A stretch of DNA of 64,000 bases from Ichthyenterobacterium magnum (GCF_003610635.1 NZ_RAQJ01000004.1:186001-250000), one strand, 5' to 3'; counted from the first letter of the stretch, positions 18,666 to 25,906 are shown. Notes: generated by a model from the letters alone, not told the origin. Numbers and translations: made by a program.

Positions 18666-19466
18666 ATGGCAACTAAACAGATAAACAGTATACAAAATCC
18701 ATTGATAAAACACATTGTTTTATTAAAGGAAAAATCTAGAGAGCGCAAAAAAAGCGGCTTGTTTGTTATTGAAGGTCAACGTGAATTATCACTGGCCCTA
18801 AAAGGAAATTATCAAATTGAAACGCTATTGTTTTATCCAGAGTTGTGTTCAGAAAATGAACTAAGCAAGCTAACAACTCCTCAAACTAATACTATAGAAA
18901 TCTCTAAAGATGTGTTTCAAAAACTAGCACATCGTAGCACAACAGAAGGCATTATTGCAGTTGCCAAAAGCAAAACACAGGCAATAACAAACTTAACTTT
19001 TAAAACAAAAACGCCTTTAATTTTAATTGCTGAAGCACCTGAAAAACCTGGTAATATTGGAGCCTTACTCAGAACCGCAGATGCTGCAAATGTAGATGCT
19101 TTTATTATTGCAAACCCAAAAACAGATATATACAACCCAAATATTATACGCTCAAGTGTTGGTTGTGTATTTACTAACCAAATTGCTACAGGAACGACTT
19201 CAGAAATTATTCAATTTTTAAAAGACAATACTATTAATACGTACTGTGCAGCTTTACAAGCATCAACAAGTTACACAACTCAAAATTTCACATCACCAAC
19301 AGCTATTGTTGTTGGTACAGAAGCTACAGGATTAAGTGATACATGGTTAGCGCACTCAACCCAAAATATTAGTATTCCTATGCAAGGCGAAATAGATTCT
19401 ATGAATGTTTCTGTAGCTGCAGGAATACTCATTTTTGAAGCCAAAAGACAACGTGATTTTAAATAA
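18666..19466 (+). CDS. TrmH/SpoU-family RNA 2'-O-methyltransferase
   Basis: 266 residues, predicted to transfer a methyl group from SAM to a ribose 2'-OH of rRNA or tRNA. An N-terminal substrate-binding region (FVIEGQRELSLAL) is followed by the trefoil-knot SPOUT domain with all three motifs: EKPGNIGALLRTADA, IVVGTEATGLSD and ISIPMQGEIDSMNVSVA. The target nucleotide cannot be assigned. The Ste24 gene begins 9 bp after its stop, so the two probably share a transcript. Confidence 0.9.
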   Translation: MATKQINSIQNPLIKHIVLLKEKSRERKKSGLFVIEGQRELSLALKGNYQIETLLFYPELCSENELSKLTTPQTNTIEISKDVFQKLAHRSTTEGIIAVAKSKTQAITNLTFKTKTPLILIAEAPEKPGNIGALLRTADAANVDAFIIANPKTDIYNPNIIRSSVGCVFTNQIATGTTSEIIQFLKDNTINTYCAALQASTSYTTQNFTSPTAIVVGTEATGLSDTWLAHSTQNISIPMQGEIDSMNVSVAAGILIFEAKRQRDFK

Positions 19467-19475
19467 ATACACTTT

Positions 19476-20711
19476 ATGAATTCCACTACGCTTTTCTACA
19501 TAATTATAGCAATAATTTGCATCAATTTTATCCTCGATAAAGTATTAAGTGCTTTAAATGCTAAGCACTATAATGATGCTGTTCCAGCAGAACTCGACGA
19601 CGTTTATGATGAGACAGAATACAAAAAATCACAAGCCTATAAAGCCACTAATTATAAATTCGGGATTTGGAGCTCACTATTTTCACTTGTACTAACATTA
19701 GGCTTTTTACTATTTGATGGTTTTGAGTATGTCGATACTGTTGCCAGAAGTTATAGTGAAAACCCAATACTAATTGCTTTAATATTTTTTGGTATCATCA
19801 TGTTAGGTAGTGATATTATATCTACACCTTTTAGTTATTACAAAACCTTTGTTATCGAAGAACAATTTGGGTTTAACAAAACCACAAAAAAAACCTTTAT
19901 ACTAGACAAGATTAAAGGCTTGTTGATGACCACAATTCTTGGCGGCGGAATATTAGCACTTATCATCTGGTTTTACCAACAAACACAAAATCAATTTTGG
20001 CTATACACTTGGGGCATCATTACTGTTTTTACGGTGTTTATGAATATGTTTTACTCCAAGCTTATTGTGCCATTATTTAACAAACAAACACCTTTAGAAG
20101 ACGGAAGCTTGCGCGATAAAATTTCAGACTATGCCAAGTCTGTAGGTTTTAACCTCAACAAAATTTTTATTATCGATGGATCAAAACGAAGCACAAAAGC
20201 TAATGCTTATTTTTCAGGATTTGGAAGCGAAAAGCGTGTTACTTTATACGATACTTTAGTTAACGATTTAGAAGAAGAAGAAATTGTTGCAGTGCTTGCT
20301 CACGAGGTTGGTCATTATAAAAAAAAGCACATCATCTTTAATTTAATCGCTTCAATACTACTTACAGGTTTAACCTTATATATACTATCTATATTTATTT
20401 CAAACCCATTATTATCAAATGCTTTAGGCGTTGAGATTGCTAGTTTTCATGTTGGGCTTATTGCTTTCGGACTACTCTACTCGCCTATTTCAGAAATTAC
20501 AGGATTGGTAATGAATCATTTCTCACGCAAATTTGAATACCAAGCCGATGATTATGCAAAAAACACTTATAAAGCTGAACCTTTAATTACATCACTTAAA
20601 AAATTATCTAAAAATGGTTTAAGTAATTTAACACCACATCCAGCTTATGTATGGATGCATTATTCACATCCAACATTATTACAACGTGTTAAAAATTTAC
20701 GTAATACTTAA
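19476..20711 (+). CDS. M48 (Ste24/CAAX-type) membrane zinc protease
   Basis: A 411-residue polytopic membrane protein of the Ste24 family. Hydrophobic segments lie at both ends and centrally. The zinc site HEVGH is at 276-280, with the third ligand in KFEYQADDYAK about 65 residues later, and the ending PAYVWMHYSHPTLLQRVKNL is typical of Ste24. In bacteria, which lack prenylated CAAX proteins, such enzymes are thought to degrade membrane or misfolded proteins. It follows the methyltransferase gene by 9 bp. Confidence 0.92.
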   Translation: MNSTTLFYIIIAIICINFILDKVLSALNAKHYNDAVPAELDDVYDETEYKKSQAYKATNYKFGIWSSLFSLVLTLGFLLFDGFEYVDTVARSYSENPILIALIFFGIIMLGSDIISTPFSYYKTFVIEEQFGFNKTTKKTFILDKIKGLLMTTILGGGILALIIWFYQQTQNQFWLYTWGIITVFTVFMNMFYSKLIVPLFNKQTPLEDGSLRDKISDYAKSVGFNLNKIFIIDGSKRSTKANAYFSGFGSEKRVTLYDTLVNDLEEEEIVAVLAHEVGHYKKKHIIFNLIASILLTGLTLYILSIFISNPLLSNALGVEIASFHVGLIAFGLLYSPISEITGLVMNHFSRKFEYQADDYAKNTYKAEPLITSLKKLSKNGLSNLTPHPAYVWMHYSHPTLLQRVKNLRNT

Positions 20712-20734
20712 CATTAGTTTTGTAATTATTTTTA

Positions 20735-20807
20735 GAACTTCGCCAATGGCAAATATAAGTCTGTTACTAAGTTATGTTGAAACATTAAAACCGACATATA
20801 CGCTATT
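20735..20807 (+). repeat. Upstream-region repeat, copy A
   Basis: The stretch around ATAAGTCTGTTACTAAG and CATTAAAACCGACATATA recurs in diverged form at 24291-24366. Most positions match by eye. Copy A lies in the leader region of the PLP-enzyme gene and has no coding content. Confidence 0.5.
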
Positions 20808-20828
20808 AAAACAAATCTAATTAATATA

Positions 20829-20836
20829 TATTTTCG
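20829..20836 (+). promoter_or_regulatory. Possible -7 box of the PLP-enzyme gene
   Basis: TATTTTCG (variant of TAnnTTTG) 18 bp before the ATG at 20855. No -33 TTG. Confidence 0.35.
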
Positions 20837-20854
20837 CCTACATAAGGTTAAATT

Positions 20855-22702
20855 ATGAAAGACAATAAAACACTCAATTATATAAAAGATGTATTAGAAA
20901 ACATGCCAAGCGACTGGCTAAACCTAACAACACATCGGCTAGATATTTATAACGAAGAATTGGCTAAAGTTCAATTTTTAGAACAATTTGAAGCATTGTA
21001 TAATAGTAATAATTCTGATGCATCAGTATTAAATGAATTACCAACGGCTTTCGATTATATTAGATTAGGTCATCCGTTATCTTGTGTATTAGAATGGGTT
21101 ATTGCCAAATCACATGATCTAAACCCAAATAATGTTATCAGTTTTTCGTCAAAAACAATTCCTGTTTTGGCTATTCTAAGAAAGAACTTACTAGATCATA
21201 AAAACACTCAAATTTTATATACAGGTGAATTACCAAAGTCTTTTAATACAGAATTACTAAAAACCGTTTACGGTTATCAATTTGAGTTAAAACAAGTTGA
21301 AAAGTTAGAGAAAAACACCACATTTAATGGTAGTACAATTTTCATTTCTCAACAAGAAAATATTTGCGATTTCGACCTATCGACTAATATCGATTTTTAT
21401 ATCAATGGTAACACAAACTTAGGAAGCGTTTTAGTGGTAAATGGCGAACAAAACCAATCTTATATTTCAGAAATACAACACGTTAGACGAAGAGAAACTA
21501 TTGCAATAACACCAGCAAATGCGCTTATTGCTTTAAAAAAGCTAACGGAAACAACTACAAATACTAACAAAACAAACACAAGCGTAGAGCCAAATAAAAC
21601 AAGCGTTTTAAATTTAATTGCAGACATTACTGGCTCAAATACAAAAGCACTTGTTGGCTCTAGCGGATTGTCTATTCAATATGCCATTTTAATGGGCCTT
21701 ATTCATGATGCTATAGAAAACCACAACCAAAAAGCCATCAAAATTGTAGTACCACCAAATTGTTATGGCGGAACAAACGACCAAGCAAGACGTGTTGCCG
21801 CGTGTTTAGATAATGTTGAAGTGGTAGACTTACCAGTAGATGGCGATAACGATATGGTTAAAAGTATCGATACCGTTTTAACTAAAATTGCTATCGATGA
21901 TGCAATACCATACATCATTGCAGAAATACCTACAAACCCAAGAGTTGAAGTTCCAGACCTTATGCAATTAAAAGCTGTTTTAAGTCAAGAACGTAAAACA
22001 GCATCTGGTGAGATTGCTATCGATCCTGTTTTTATTTTAGATCAAACATTTTGCCCTAATGCGCACTTTTTAGGTGATAAGGCTATACTCTCAACTATTA
22101 GAACCATTTCATTTGCTAGTGGATCCAAATTCCCAAGTGGCGGACAATGTACTGCTGGCTATTGTGTAGGTAACAAAAAAACAGAGGCCTTGATGAACAA
22201 GATAGAAACACATCTAAACCTTTGTGATAATGAAGCAACAGCGCTTCAATATAACATTCTGGCAAAGCAAATGCCATCCATGCTACAAAGAATTAAAGAT
22301 GCCTATACCAATACACGTGAGTTTGTAAACTTTATCAATGCTACATTGCCTGAAGCAAAAATTAATTTTGTATCAGAGGAGTTAGCACAACAAGGCTTTA
22401 CACCATCTGTATTTTCTTTAGATCTTCCAACAAAAGGAACTACAGACCAAGAAAGAGAAACTTACAAAAGGGCACTTAATCTTAAGTTAATTAATTTAAT
22501 GATTACAGAAATCCCTAATGAGAGTAAGTACTGTGTAAGTTATGGGCAACTAAAAGGCTGTTATTGGACCATACCAGCAACATCTACGCAAGGCACAACC
22601 AAAGAAGGCGATAAAGATTATATTGCACGTGTGGCACTATCTCCTAATATGGATATGGCCTTGCATAAAAACGTGTTTTTAAAATTTGTTGAAGCCATTT
22701 AA
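20855..22702 (+). CDS. PLP-dependent Cys/Met-metabolism-type enzyme
   Basis: A 615-residue fold-type I PLP enzyme related to the cystathionine/methionine lyase (Cys_Met_Meta_PP) group. The PLP-binding Lys is in SFASGSKFPSGGQ (Lys425). The strand before it contains the PLP-pyridine Asp (FILDQTF), and VVPPNCYGGTNDQARR looks like the cofactor-phosphate segment. It is about 200 residues longer than classical members because of an N-terminal domain (1 to about 220) I cannot assign. The reaction is probably beta/gamma elimination or replacement on a sulfur amino acid. Its 3' end and downstream region are duplicated at 24133-24299. Confidence 0.8.
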   Translation: MKDNKTLNYIKDVLENMPSDWLNLTTHRLDIYNEELAKVQFLEQFEALYNSNNSDASVLNELPTAFDYIRLGHPLSCVLEWVIAKSHDLNPNNVISFSSKTIPVLAILRKNLLDHKNTQILYTGELPKSFNTELLKTVYGYQFELKQVEKLEKNTTFNGSTIFISQQENICDFDLSTNIDFYINGNTNLGSVLVVNGEQNQSYISEIQHVRRRETIAITPANALIALKKLTETTTNTNKTNTSVEPNKTSVLNLIADITGSNTKALVGSSGLSIQYAILMGLIHDAIENHNQKAIKIVVPPNCYGGTNDQARRVAACLDNVEVVDLPVDGDNDMVKSIDTVLTKIAIDDAIPYIIAEIPTNPRVEVPDLMQLKAVLSQERKTASGEIAIDPVFILDQTFCPNAHFLGDKAILSTIRTISFASGSKFPSGGQCTAGYCVGNKKTEALMNKIETHLNLCDNEATALQYNILAKQMPSMLQRIKDAYTNTREFVNFINATLPEAKINFVSEELAQQGFTPSVFSLDLPTKGTTDQERETYKRALNLKLINLMITEIPNESKYCVSYGQLKGCYWTIPATSTQGTTKEGDKDYIARVALSPNMDMALHKNVFLKFVEAI

Positions 22703-22785
22703 CAGCTCCTCTAATATTACTATTGCATCTTAAAAATTACGTAGTTCTACGTATTGATTTTATGATTTAATTTGTCGTACTTCGC
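22617..22785 (+). repeat. Direct repeat, copy 1: 3' end of the PLP gene plus downstream DNA
   Basis: The last 86 bp of the PLP gene and the following about 83 bp recur at 24133-24299 in the same orientation with scattered substitutions (for example GCACGTGT, TTTTTAAAATTTGTTGAAG, TACGTATTGATTTTA and TTTAATTTGTCGTACTTCG in both). The two copies bracket the lipoprotein/membrane-protein pair. This copy is intact and in frame, so it is the parent. Confidence 0.85.
22738..22753. promoter_or_regulatory. TACGTAG-TT-CTACGTA palindrome, site 1
   Basis: A 7-2-7 inverted repeat lies 36 bp after the PLP stop and 64 bp before the lipoprotein start. The geometry resembles NarL/LuxR-type response-regulator sites (TAC ends, 2-bp centre), but it could equally be a short transcript hairpin. 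Related copies are at 24252 and 25891. Confidence 0.4.
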
Positions 22786-22816
22786 ACCAAATATATCAAC
22801 TCAAACTATTAAAAAA

Positions 22817-23812
22817 ATGAAAAAACATTCTCTTATTTTAATTATTATTGTTTTTACTCTTTTAATAATTTCTTGTACTTCAGAAAATGAGATTAACGCA
22901 GGTGTTAATAAACCTCAAAAAACAACAAATAATTTAGAACAAAATTACAAACAATTACCAAGCGACACACTATTCTTTCAAATAGCAAAAAACAATTATT
23001 TAATAACTCATTCTTCCAAACTAAATAAAGGCTCAGTAACTAGTAGTTTGACAGTTAAAAAATATAATGATAATCTTTTTAGCATTTCATATAACTTTGA
23101 CACCAACAAAGAACATTGGAAGTTATTTCAGTCTAATAAAGTTATTGAAAAATCTACAGAATTAAAAAATGAAAACATCTCAATCCAAAATTTAACTGAA
23201 GTCAACAATTTAATAGAAGATTATATAGCATATATTTTTAGTGAGATTATGGATAAAAAAAACAAAAAAATAGTCTCTACAATTAATTACCATAAATCAA
23301 TAATTAACACGACCATAAGATCCATTGAAAATGAAGATACTTGTAATTGTACAGTACATCCCGAATTTTTAATTGATAAATCCTTTTTTAATTGTCAAGA
23401 AGACCACTTTTACAACACTTCAGCTTTAAAAAGTGCCTTAAATCAATATACTTCTGAGAACTCAGATATTGATTCTTCAACAAATAATCTTATTACCTTT
23501 TTATCTACTTACGAAGAACAAACTATTAGCTACAATAAATACTACTCATTTTATGTAACCAATGAAGATTTTCAAATTTTCATTAATTATCAAACAGCTA
23601 GTAGTTCTGGCAATTGTGCTTGGTGGTGCCCATTAGGCGGTGGATCTGACCATGGCTGCTGTGGTAATTATTCAGGTTGTTGTTTGTATTGGCATGCTGC
23701 ATGCTATATACATGATAAAATGTGTAGTGACTGTAAGCCTTCGTGGTTTTGTTTACCTGGCTGTGTTCCAGACGCTCAGCAACCTCCAAATAACACATTA
23801 ACTCTTTACTAA
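22817..23812 (+). CDS. Lipoprotein with Cys-rich C-terminal domain; candidate toxin or secreted effector
   Basis: The frame is open from 22772, but ATG at 22817 is chosen because it gives a proper lipoprotein signal (MKKHSLILIIIVFTLLIISC, acceptor Cys20) and lies beyond the direct repeat. The product is 331 residues. The middle (about 25-260) is Asn/Lys/Ser-rich with no recognised family. The tail from residue 267 has 11 cysteines in 50 residues, including GCCGNYSGCC, and an adjacent His-Asp in ACYIHDKMC (His299, Asp300). That recalls the Cys-x-x-His-Asp core of secreted phospholipases A2 without satisfying their exact pattern. A three-helix membrane protein follows after 10 bp. Function not recognised; a lipoprotein toxin with an immunity partner is inference. 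Confidence 0.6.
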   Translation: MKKHSLILIIIVFTLLIISCTSENEINAGVNKPQKTTNNLEQNYKQLPSDTLFFQIAKNNYLITHSSKLNKGSVTSSLTVKKYNDNLFSISYNFDTNKEHWKLFQSNKVIEKSTELKNENISIQNLTEVNNLIEDYIAYIFSEIMDKKNKKIVSTINYHKSIINTTIRSIENEDTCNCTVHPEFLIDKSFFNCQEDHFYNTSALKSALNQYTSENSDIDSSTNNLITFLSTYEEQTISYNKYYSFYVTNEDFQIFINYQTASSSGNCAWWCPLGGGSDHGCCGNYSGCCLYWHAACYIHDKMCSDCKPSWFCLPGCVPDAQQPPNNTLTLY

Positions 23813-23822
23813 TTAAGTTAAT

Positions 23823-24119
23823 ATGGAAAGCTCTTATTCAACACAAAAAATCTTACTATACCTAAGCTTATTTAGTTTAGTATATTTTATACTAATTGTT
23901 TATTGGTCATATAGTCCGCCAAATTCAACAAATACCATAAGATTTATAGGCGAATTATTGACAATTCCTATGCTAATGTTAATAATTTTTAATTTTATTT
24001 ATGCTTTGTTTCAAATCCTAAAAAAAAGAAAGACCAAGATTTTTATAACCATACTTGCTTTAAATTTAGTTTCAATAGTATTCTTAATCATTGTTACTAT
24101 TAATCAATTAAACAGCTAA
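23823..24119 (+). CDS. Small three-helix membrane protein; candidate immunity partner
   Basis: 98 residues with three predicted membrane segments (about 10-30, 41-65 and 72-95) and a basic loop LKKRKTK between the second and third. No family recognised. The gene starts 10 bp after the Cys-rich lipoprotein and ends 13 bp before the duplicated PLP fragment, so the two genes form one cassette. Size, topology and placement fit an inner-membrane immunity protein, but nothing in its sequence proves that. Confidence 0.5.
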   Translation: MESSYSTQKILLYLSLFSLVYFILIVYWSYSPPNSTNTIRFIGELLTIPMLMLIIFNFIYALFQILKKRKTKIFITILALNLVSIVFLIIVTINQLNS

Positions 24120-24132
24120 AAAAACAACAAAT

Positions 24133-24217
24133 ATTATATTGCACGTGTATGATTATCTCTAAATATGGATATGCATTACACAAAAGCATGTTTTTAAAAT
24201 TTGTTGAAGGCATTTAA
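24133..24217 (+). pseudogene. Remnant of the 3' end of the PLP-enzyme gene
   Basis: 85 bp match the last 86 bp of the PLP gene (22617-22702), including the stop and the bases for FLKFVEAI, but with substitutions and an early stop created at TATGATTATC. There is no start codon and no upstream part of the gene. It is a scar of duplication or insertion. Confidence 0.8.
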
Positions 24218-24251
24218 TAGCTCTTCTAAGATTACTATTACATCTTAAAAT

Positions 24252-24267
24252 TACGTAGAACTACGTA
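24252..24267. promoter_or_regulatory. TACGTAG-AA-CTACGTA palindrome, site 2
   Basis: A perfect 7-2-7 palindrome inside direct repeat copy 2. The centre changed from TT to AA while both arms were conserved, which hints that the arms are under selection, or that the copy is recent. Confidence 0.4.
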
Positions 24268-24290
24268 TTGATTTTACGGTTTAATTTGTC

Positions 24291-24366
24291 GTACTTCGTT
24301 AATTGATGATATAAGTCTGTTGCTGAGCTTTGCCGAAGTATTAAAACGGACGCATATTATCGCATT
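24291..24366 (+). repeat. Upstream-region repeat, copy B
   Basis: Diverged copy of 20735-20807 (shared ATAAGTCTGTT, ATTAAAAC and GCAT/GCTATT blocks). It directly continues direct repeat copy 2, so sequence from both ends of the PLP gene has been joined here. It also contains TGCTGAGCTTTGCCGAAG, which resembles common flavobacterial intergenic repeat sequence. Confidence 0.45.
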
Positions 24367-24423
24367 GCACTCATGCTTAAGTCATCCTAGAATTAAGCAT
24401 TCACATAACATTAACAACAAAAA

Positions 24424-24439
24424 TTCACTTATAAGTGAA
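24424..24439. promoter_or_regulatory. Palindromic operator candidate of the TAC operon
   Basis: TTCACTTATAAGTGAA is a perfect 16-bp palindrome lying where the -33 element of the toxin promoter should be (its -7 box is at 24449). Autorepression by the antitoxin is the usual control of such operons, so this is the natural candidate site. Confidence 0.6.
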
Positions 24440-24448
24440 ATTATTTAT

Positions 24449-24456
24449 TATATTTG
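24449..24456 (+). promoter_or_regulatory. -7 box of the TAC operon
   Basis: TATATTTG, exact TAnnTTTG, 7 bp before the ATG at 24464. It decides the toxin start, since the longer frame from 24320 would run through it and the operator. Confidence 0.6.
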
Positions 24457-24463
24457 TCGACTA

Positions 24464-25006
24464 ATGAACGGAATAGTTAGTTTAAAACACATTGAAGATT
24501 ACAAAAAAGTATGTTACTATTCGGTTTGTATTAAAGATGAATCTGAATTTAATGATAGTTCAGAGTCTCTGTTTGAAGCATTTATTAGAGAACAGGAAAA
24601 AACAGAAAATGAAAAACTTAATCATATACTGGCTTGGGTTAAAGAAATTGGTGACCAATATGGAGCCAAAGAACGCTTTTTTCGACATGAACAAAATCAG
24701 GGCGAGGCAATGGGACTACCACCAAATAAAATTGGAAGTGAACCTGTCTACACTGAAGACGGTGAAATTTCGCCGAACAATCTTAGATTATATTGTCATC
24801 GATTAAATGACAATGTAGTAATCTTATTCTCAGGCGGATTAAAAACCGCAGATACTCCTCAAGAATGTCCAAATGTAAAACCTCACTTTAAATTGGCTAA
24901 TAAATTAACCGTCATAATTGATGAGGCCTTTAAAAATAAAGATATTTTTTGGGTAGATGAATTTAATGACATTGATTATTCTGATGATTTAACCTTATAT
25001 CTATAA
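24464..25006 (+). CDS. Putative toxin of a TAC (toxin-antitoxin-chaperone) operon, RelE/HigB-like C-terminal half
   Basis: 180 residues from ATG 24464 (MNGIVSLKHIEDYKK). The open frame begins at 24320, but that part spans repeat B, the operator and the promoter. The N-terminal half is acidic and helical. The C-terminal half (NNLRLYCHRLNDNVVILFSGGLK, then ANKLTVIIDEAFKNKD) has the strand order and wording of a RelE/HigB-fold ribonuclease toxin, though larger than the usual about 100 residues. An HTH gene follows after 2 bp and a SecB-like gene after that, which is the main support for the call. Catalytic residues not identified, and no exact family claimed. Confidence 0.6.
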   Translation: MNGIVSLKHIEDYKKVCYYSVCIKDESEFNDSSESLFEAFIREQEKTENEKLNHILAWVKEIGDQYGAKERFFRHEQNQGEAMGLPPNKIGSEPVYTEDGEISPNNLRLYCHRLNDNVVILFSGGLKTADTPQECPNVKPHFKLANKLTVIIDEAFKNKDIFWVDEFNDIDYSDDLTLYL

Positions 25007-25008
25007 TT

Positions 25009-25383
25009 ATGAAAAAAAACAATATAATTAGCAATTGGCTAAAAGAAAATGGCAATATAGAGACAGAAATGTTGGTTAAAAGAAACCTTGCTATTGCTAA
25101 CAAAGTAAGAAATATTCTTAATGACAGGAATTTAAATGATGGAGATTTTGCCGAACTCTTAGAAAAAACAAGATCTGAAGTATCAAAATGGCTTAGTGGA
25201 AGTCATAATCTTACCCAAAAGTCAATTATTAAAATGGAAATTGCTCTTGGAGTAAAACTTATTTATATAGAGCAAGTTCATAAGTATGTGTACTTAGGAA
25301 AGATTGAAGGCTCGTTAAAAGAAGAAGCTAAAAAATATTCAGAAGGTGATTACAAAAAAACAATGCCAGCATACGCAAGCTAA
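25009..25383 (+). CDS. HTH (XRE/HigA-like) antitoxin and autorepressor
   Basis: 124 residues. A central helix-turn-helix at about 45-75 (DGDFAELLEKTRSEVSKWLSGSHNLTQKSI split across two helices) is of the XRE/Cro type. The tail (SLKEEAKKYSEGDYKKTMPAYAS) is charged and probably disordered. It is the second gene of the operon and overlaps the third by 1 bp (TAATG). In TAC systems such a C-terminal extension is the chaperone-addiction region that the SecB-like partner must cover, so the tail here is a good candidate. The operator is presumably the palindrome at 24424. Confidence 0.75.
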   Translation: MKKNNIISNWLKENGNIETEMLVKRNLAIANKVRNILNDRNLNDGDFAELLEKTRSEVSKWLSGSHNLTQKSIIKMEIALGVKLIYIEQVHKYVYLGKIEGSLKEEAKKYSEGDYKKTMPAYAS

Positions 25384-25838
25384 TGGAAAACAATAAAAAC
25401 ATTATTGACCCAGAAAAAATACATTTAGAATTTATAGAAGAAATCTCTGTAAGCATGGGCAATATTATTGATAAGAATATTGCAAATTTATCTATTTCAA
25501 CAGATATCGCTCATATAAGTGGATATAATATGGCTGATAAAAAATATCTATTAGGTCTTAAAGTTGTTTTTACAATTAATCATAAGGATAAACCAATTGA
25601 ATTTAAATTTCGATATAATTTCCATTATAGAATAGATAACTATGATGAAATGTATTCATTAAAAGAAGATGGAACTCCATTCTTCTCTAAAATATTTGTA
25701 GCAACTCTTGCTGGAATTTCTTATTCTACTTTAAGAGGAATAATCTTTGAAAAAACCTCAAATAGTAGCTGGGTCACTTTGACCCTTCCTGTTATTAATC
25801 CTTCCTTAGTACTTGATAGTTGGATTGATCAAAACTAA
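25383..25838 (+). CDS. SecB-like chaperone of the TAC operon
   Basis: 151 residues. The strand pattern follows SecB: an opening strand (KIHLEFIEEISVSM), a central pair (YLLGLKVVFTINHKDKPIEF, then FKFRYNFHYRI), then a helix and the ending TLRGIIFEKT ... LTLPVINPSLVL. That ending parallels the SecB close with an aromatic/Ser-Arg helix followed by LxLxPVNFDAL. In toxin-antitoxin-chaperone systems a dedicated SecB paralogue protects an aggregation-prone antitoxin. The 1-bp overlap with the HTH gene and its place as third gene fit that. Homology is weak by eye and rests on pattern plus context. Confidence 0.6.
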   Translation: MENNKNIIDPEKIHLEFIEEISVSMGNIIDKNIANLSISTDIAHISGYNMADKKYLLGLKVVFTINHKDKPIEFKFRYNFHYRIDNYDEMYSLKEDGTPFFSKIFVATLAGISYSTLRGIIFEKTSNSSWVTLTLPVINPSLVLDSWIDQN

Positions 25839-25856
25839 ACCCTTCAATTTATTCTC

Positions 25857-25891
25857 AAACAAACCGTAAAAACTCATTGCATATTAAAATT
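25857..25891 (+). repeat. 35-bp repeat, copy 1
   Basis: Matches 27308-27342 at 32 of 35 positions (AAACAAACCG, CATTGCA and ATTAAAATT blocks). Here it sits between the SecB-like gene and the Lrp gene. It lacks the -7 box that the other copy leads into, so it looks like the derived copy. Confidence 0.8.
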
Positions 25892-25906
25892 ACTTAGATC
25901 TAGGTA
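25891..25906. promoter_or_regulatory. TACTTAG-AT-CTAGGTA palindrome, site 3 (imperfect)
   Basis: Third member of the TACnTAG-N2-CTAnGTA family, with one mismatched pair. It lies between convergent genes, which argues for a terminator or repeat role rather than an activator site at this copy. Confidence 0.3.

Larger units (their letters stand above)
24133..24299 (+). repeat. Direct repeat, copy 2 (degenerate)
   Basis: Same-orientation copy of 22617-22785, comprising the pseudogene fragment and about 82 bp of downstream DNA up to GTCGTACTTCG. The spacing between copies is about 1.5 kb. Diverged positions include TAGCTCTTC for CAGCTCCTC and TACGGTTT for TATGATTT. Confidence 0.85.

Noticed and set aside
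22817-23812. True secreted phospholipase A2
   Set aside because: The Cys-x-x-His spacing fits in part, but the His-to-Cys distance and the Ca-loop glycines do not match the family pattern; kept only as a weak analogy.
24320-24463. Extra 48 codons in front of the TAC toxin
   Set aside because: They cover a repeat, the palindrome and the -7 box, and have no family-like sequence; ATG 24464 is the start.
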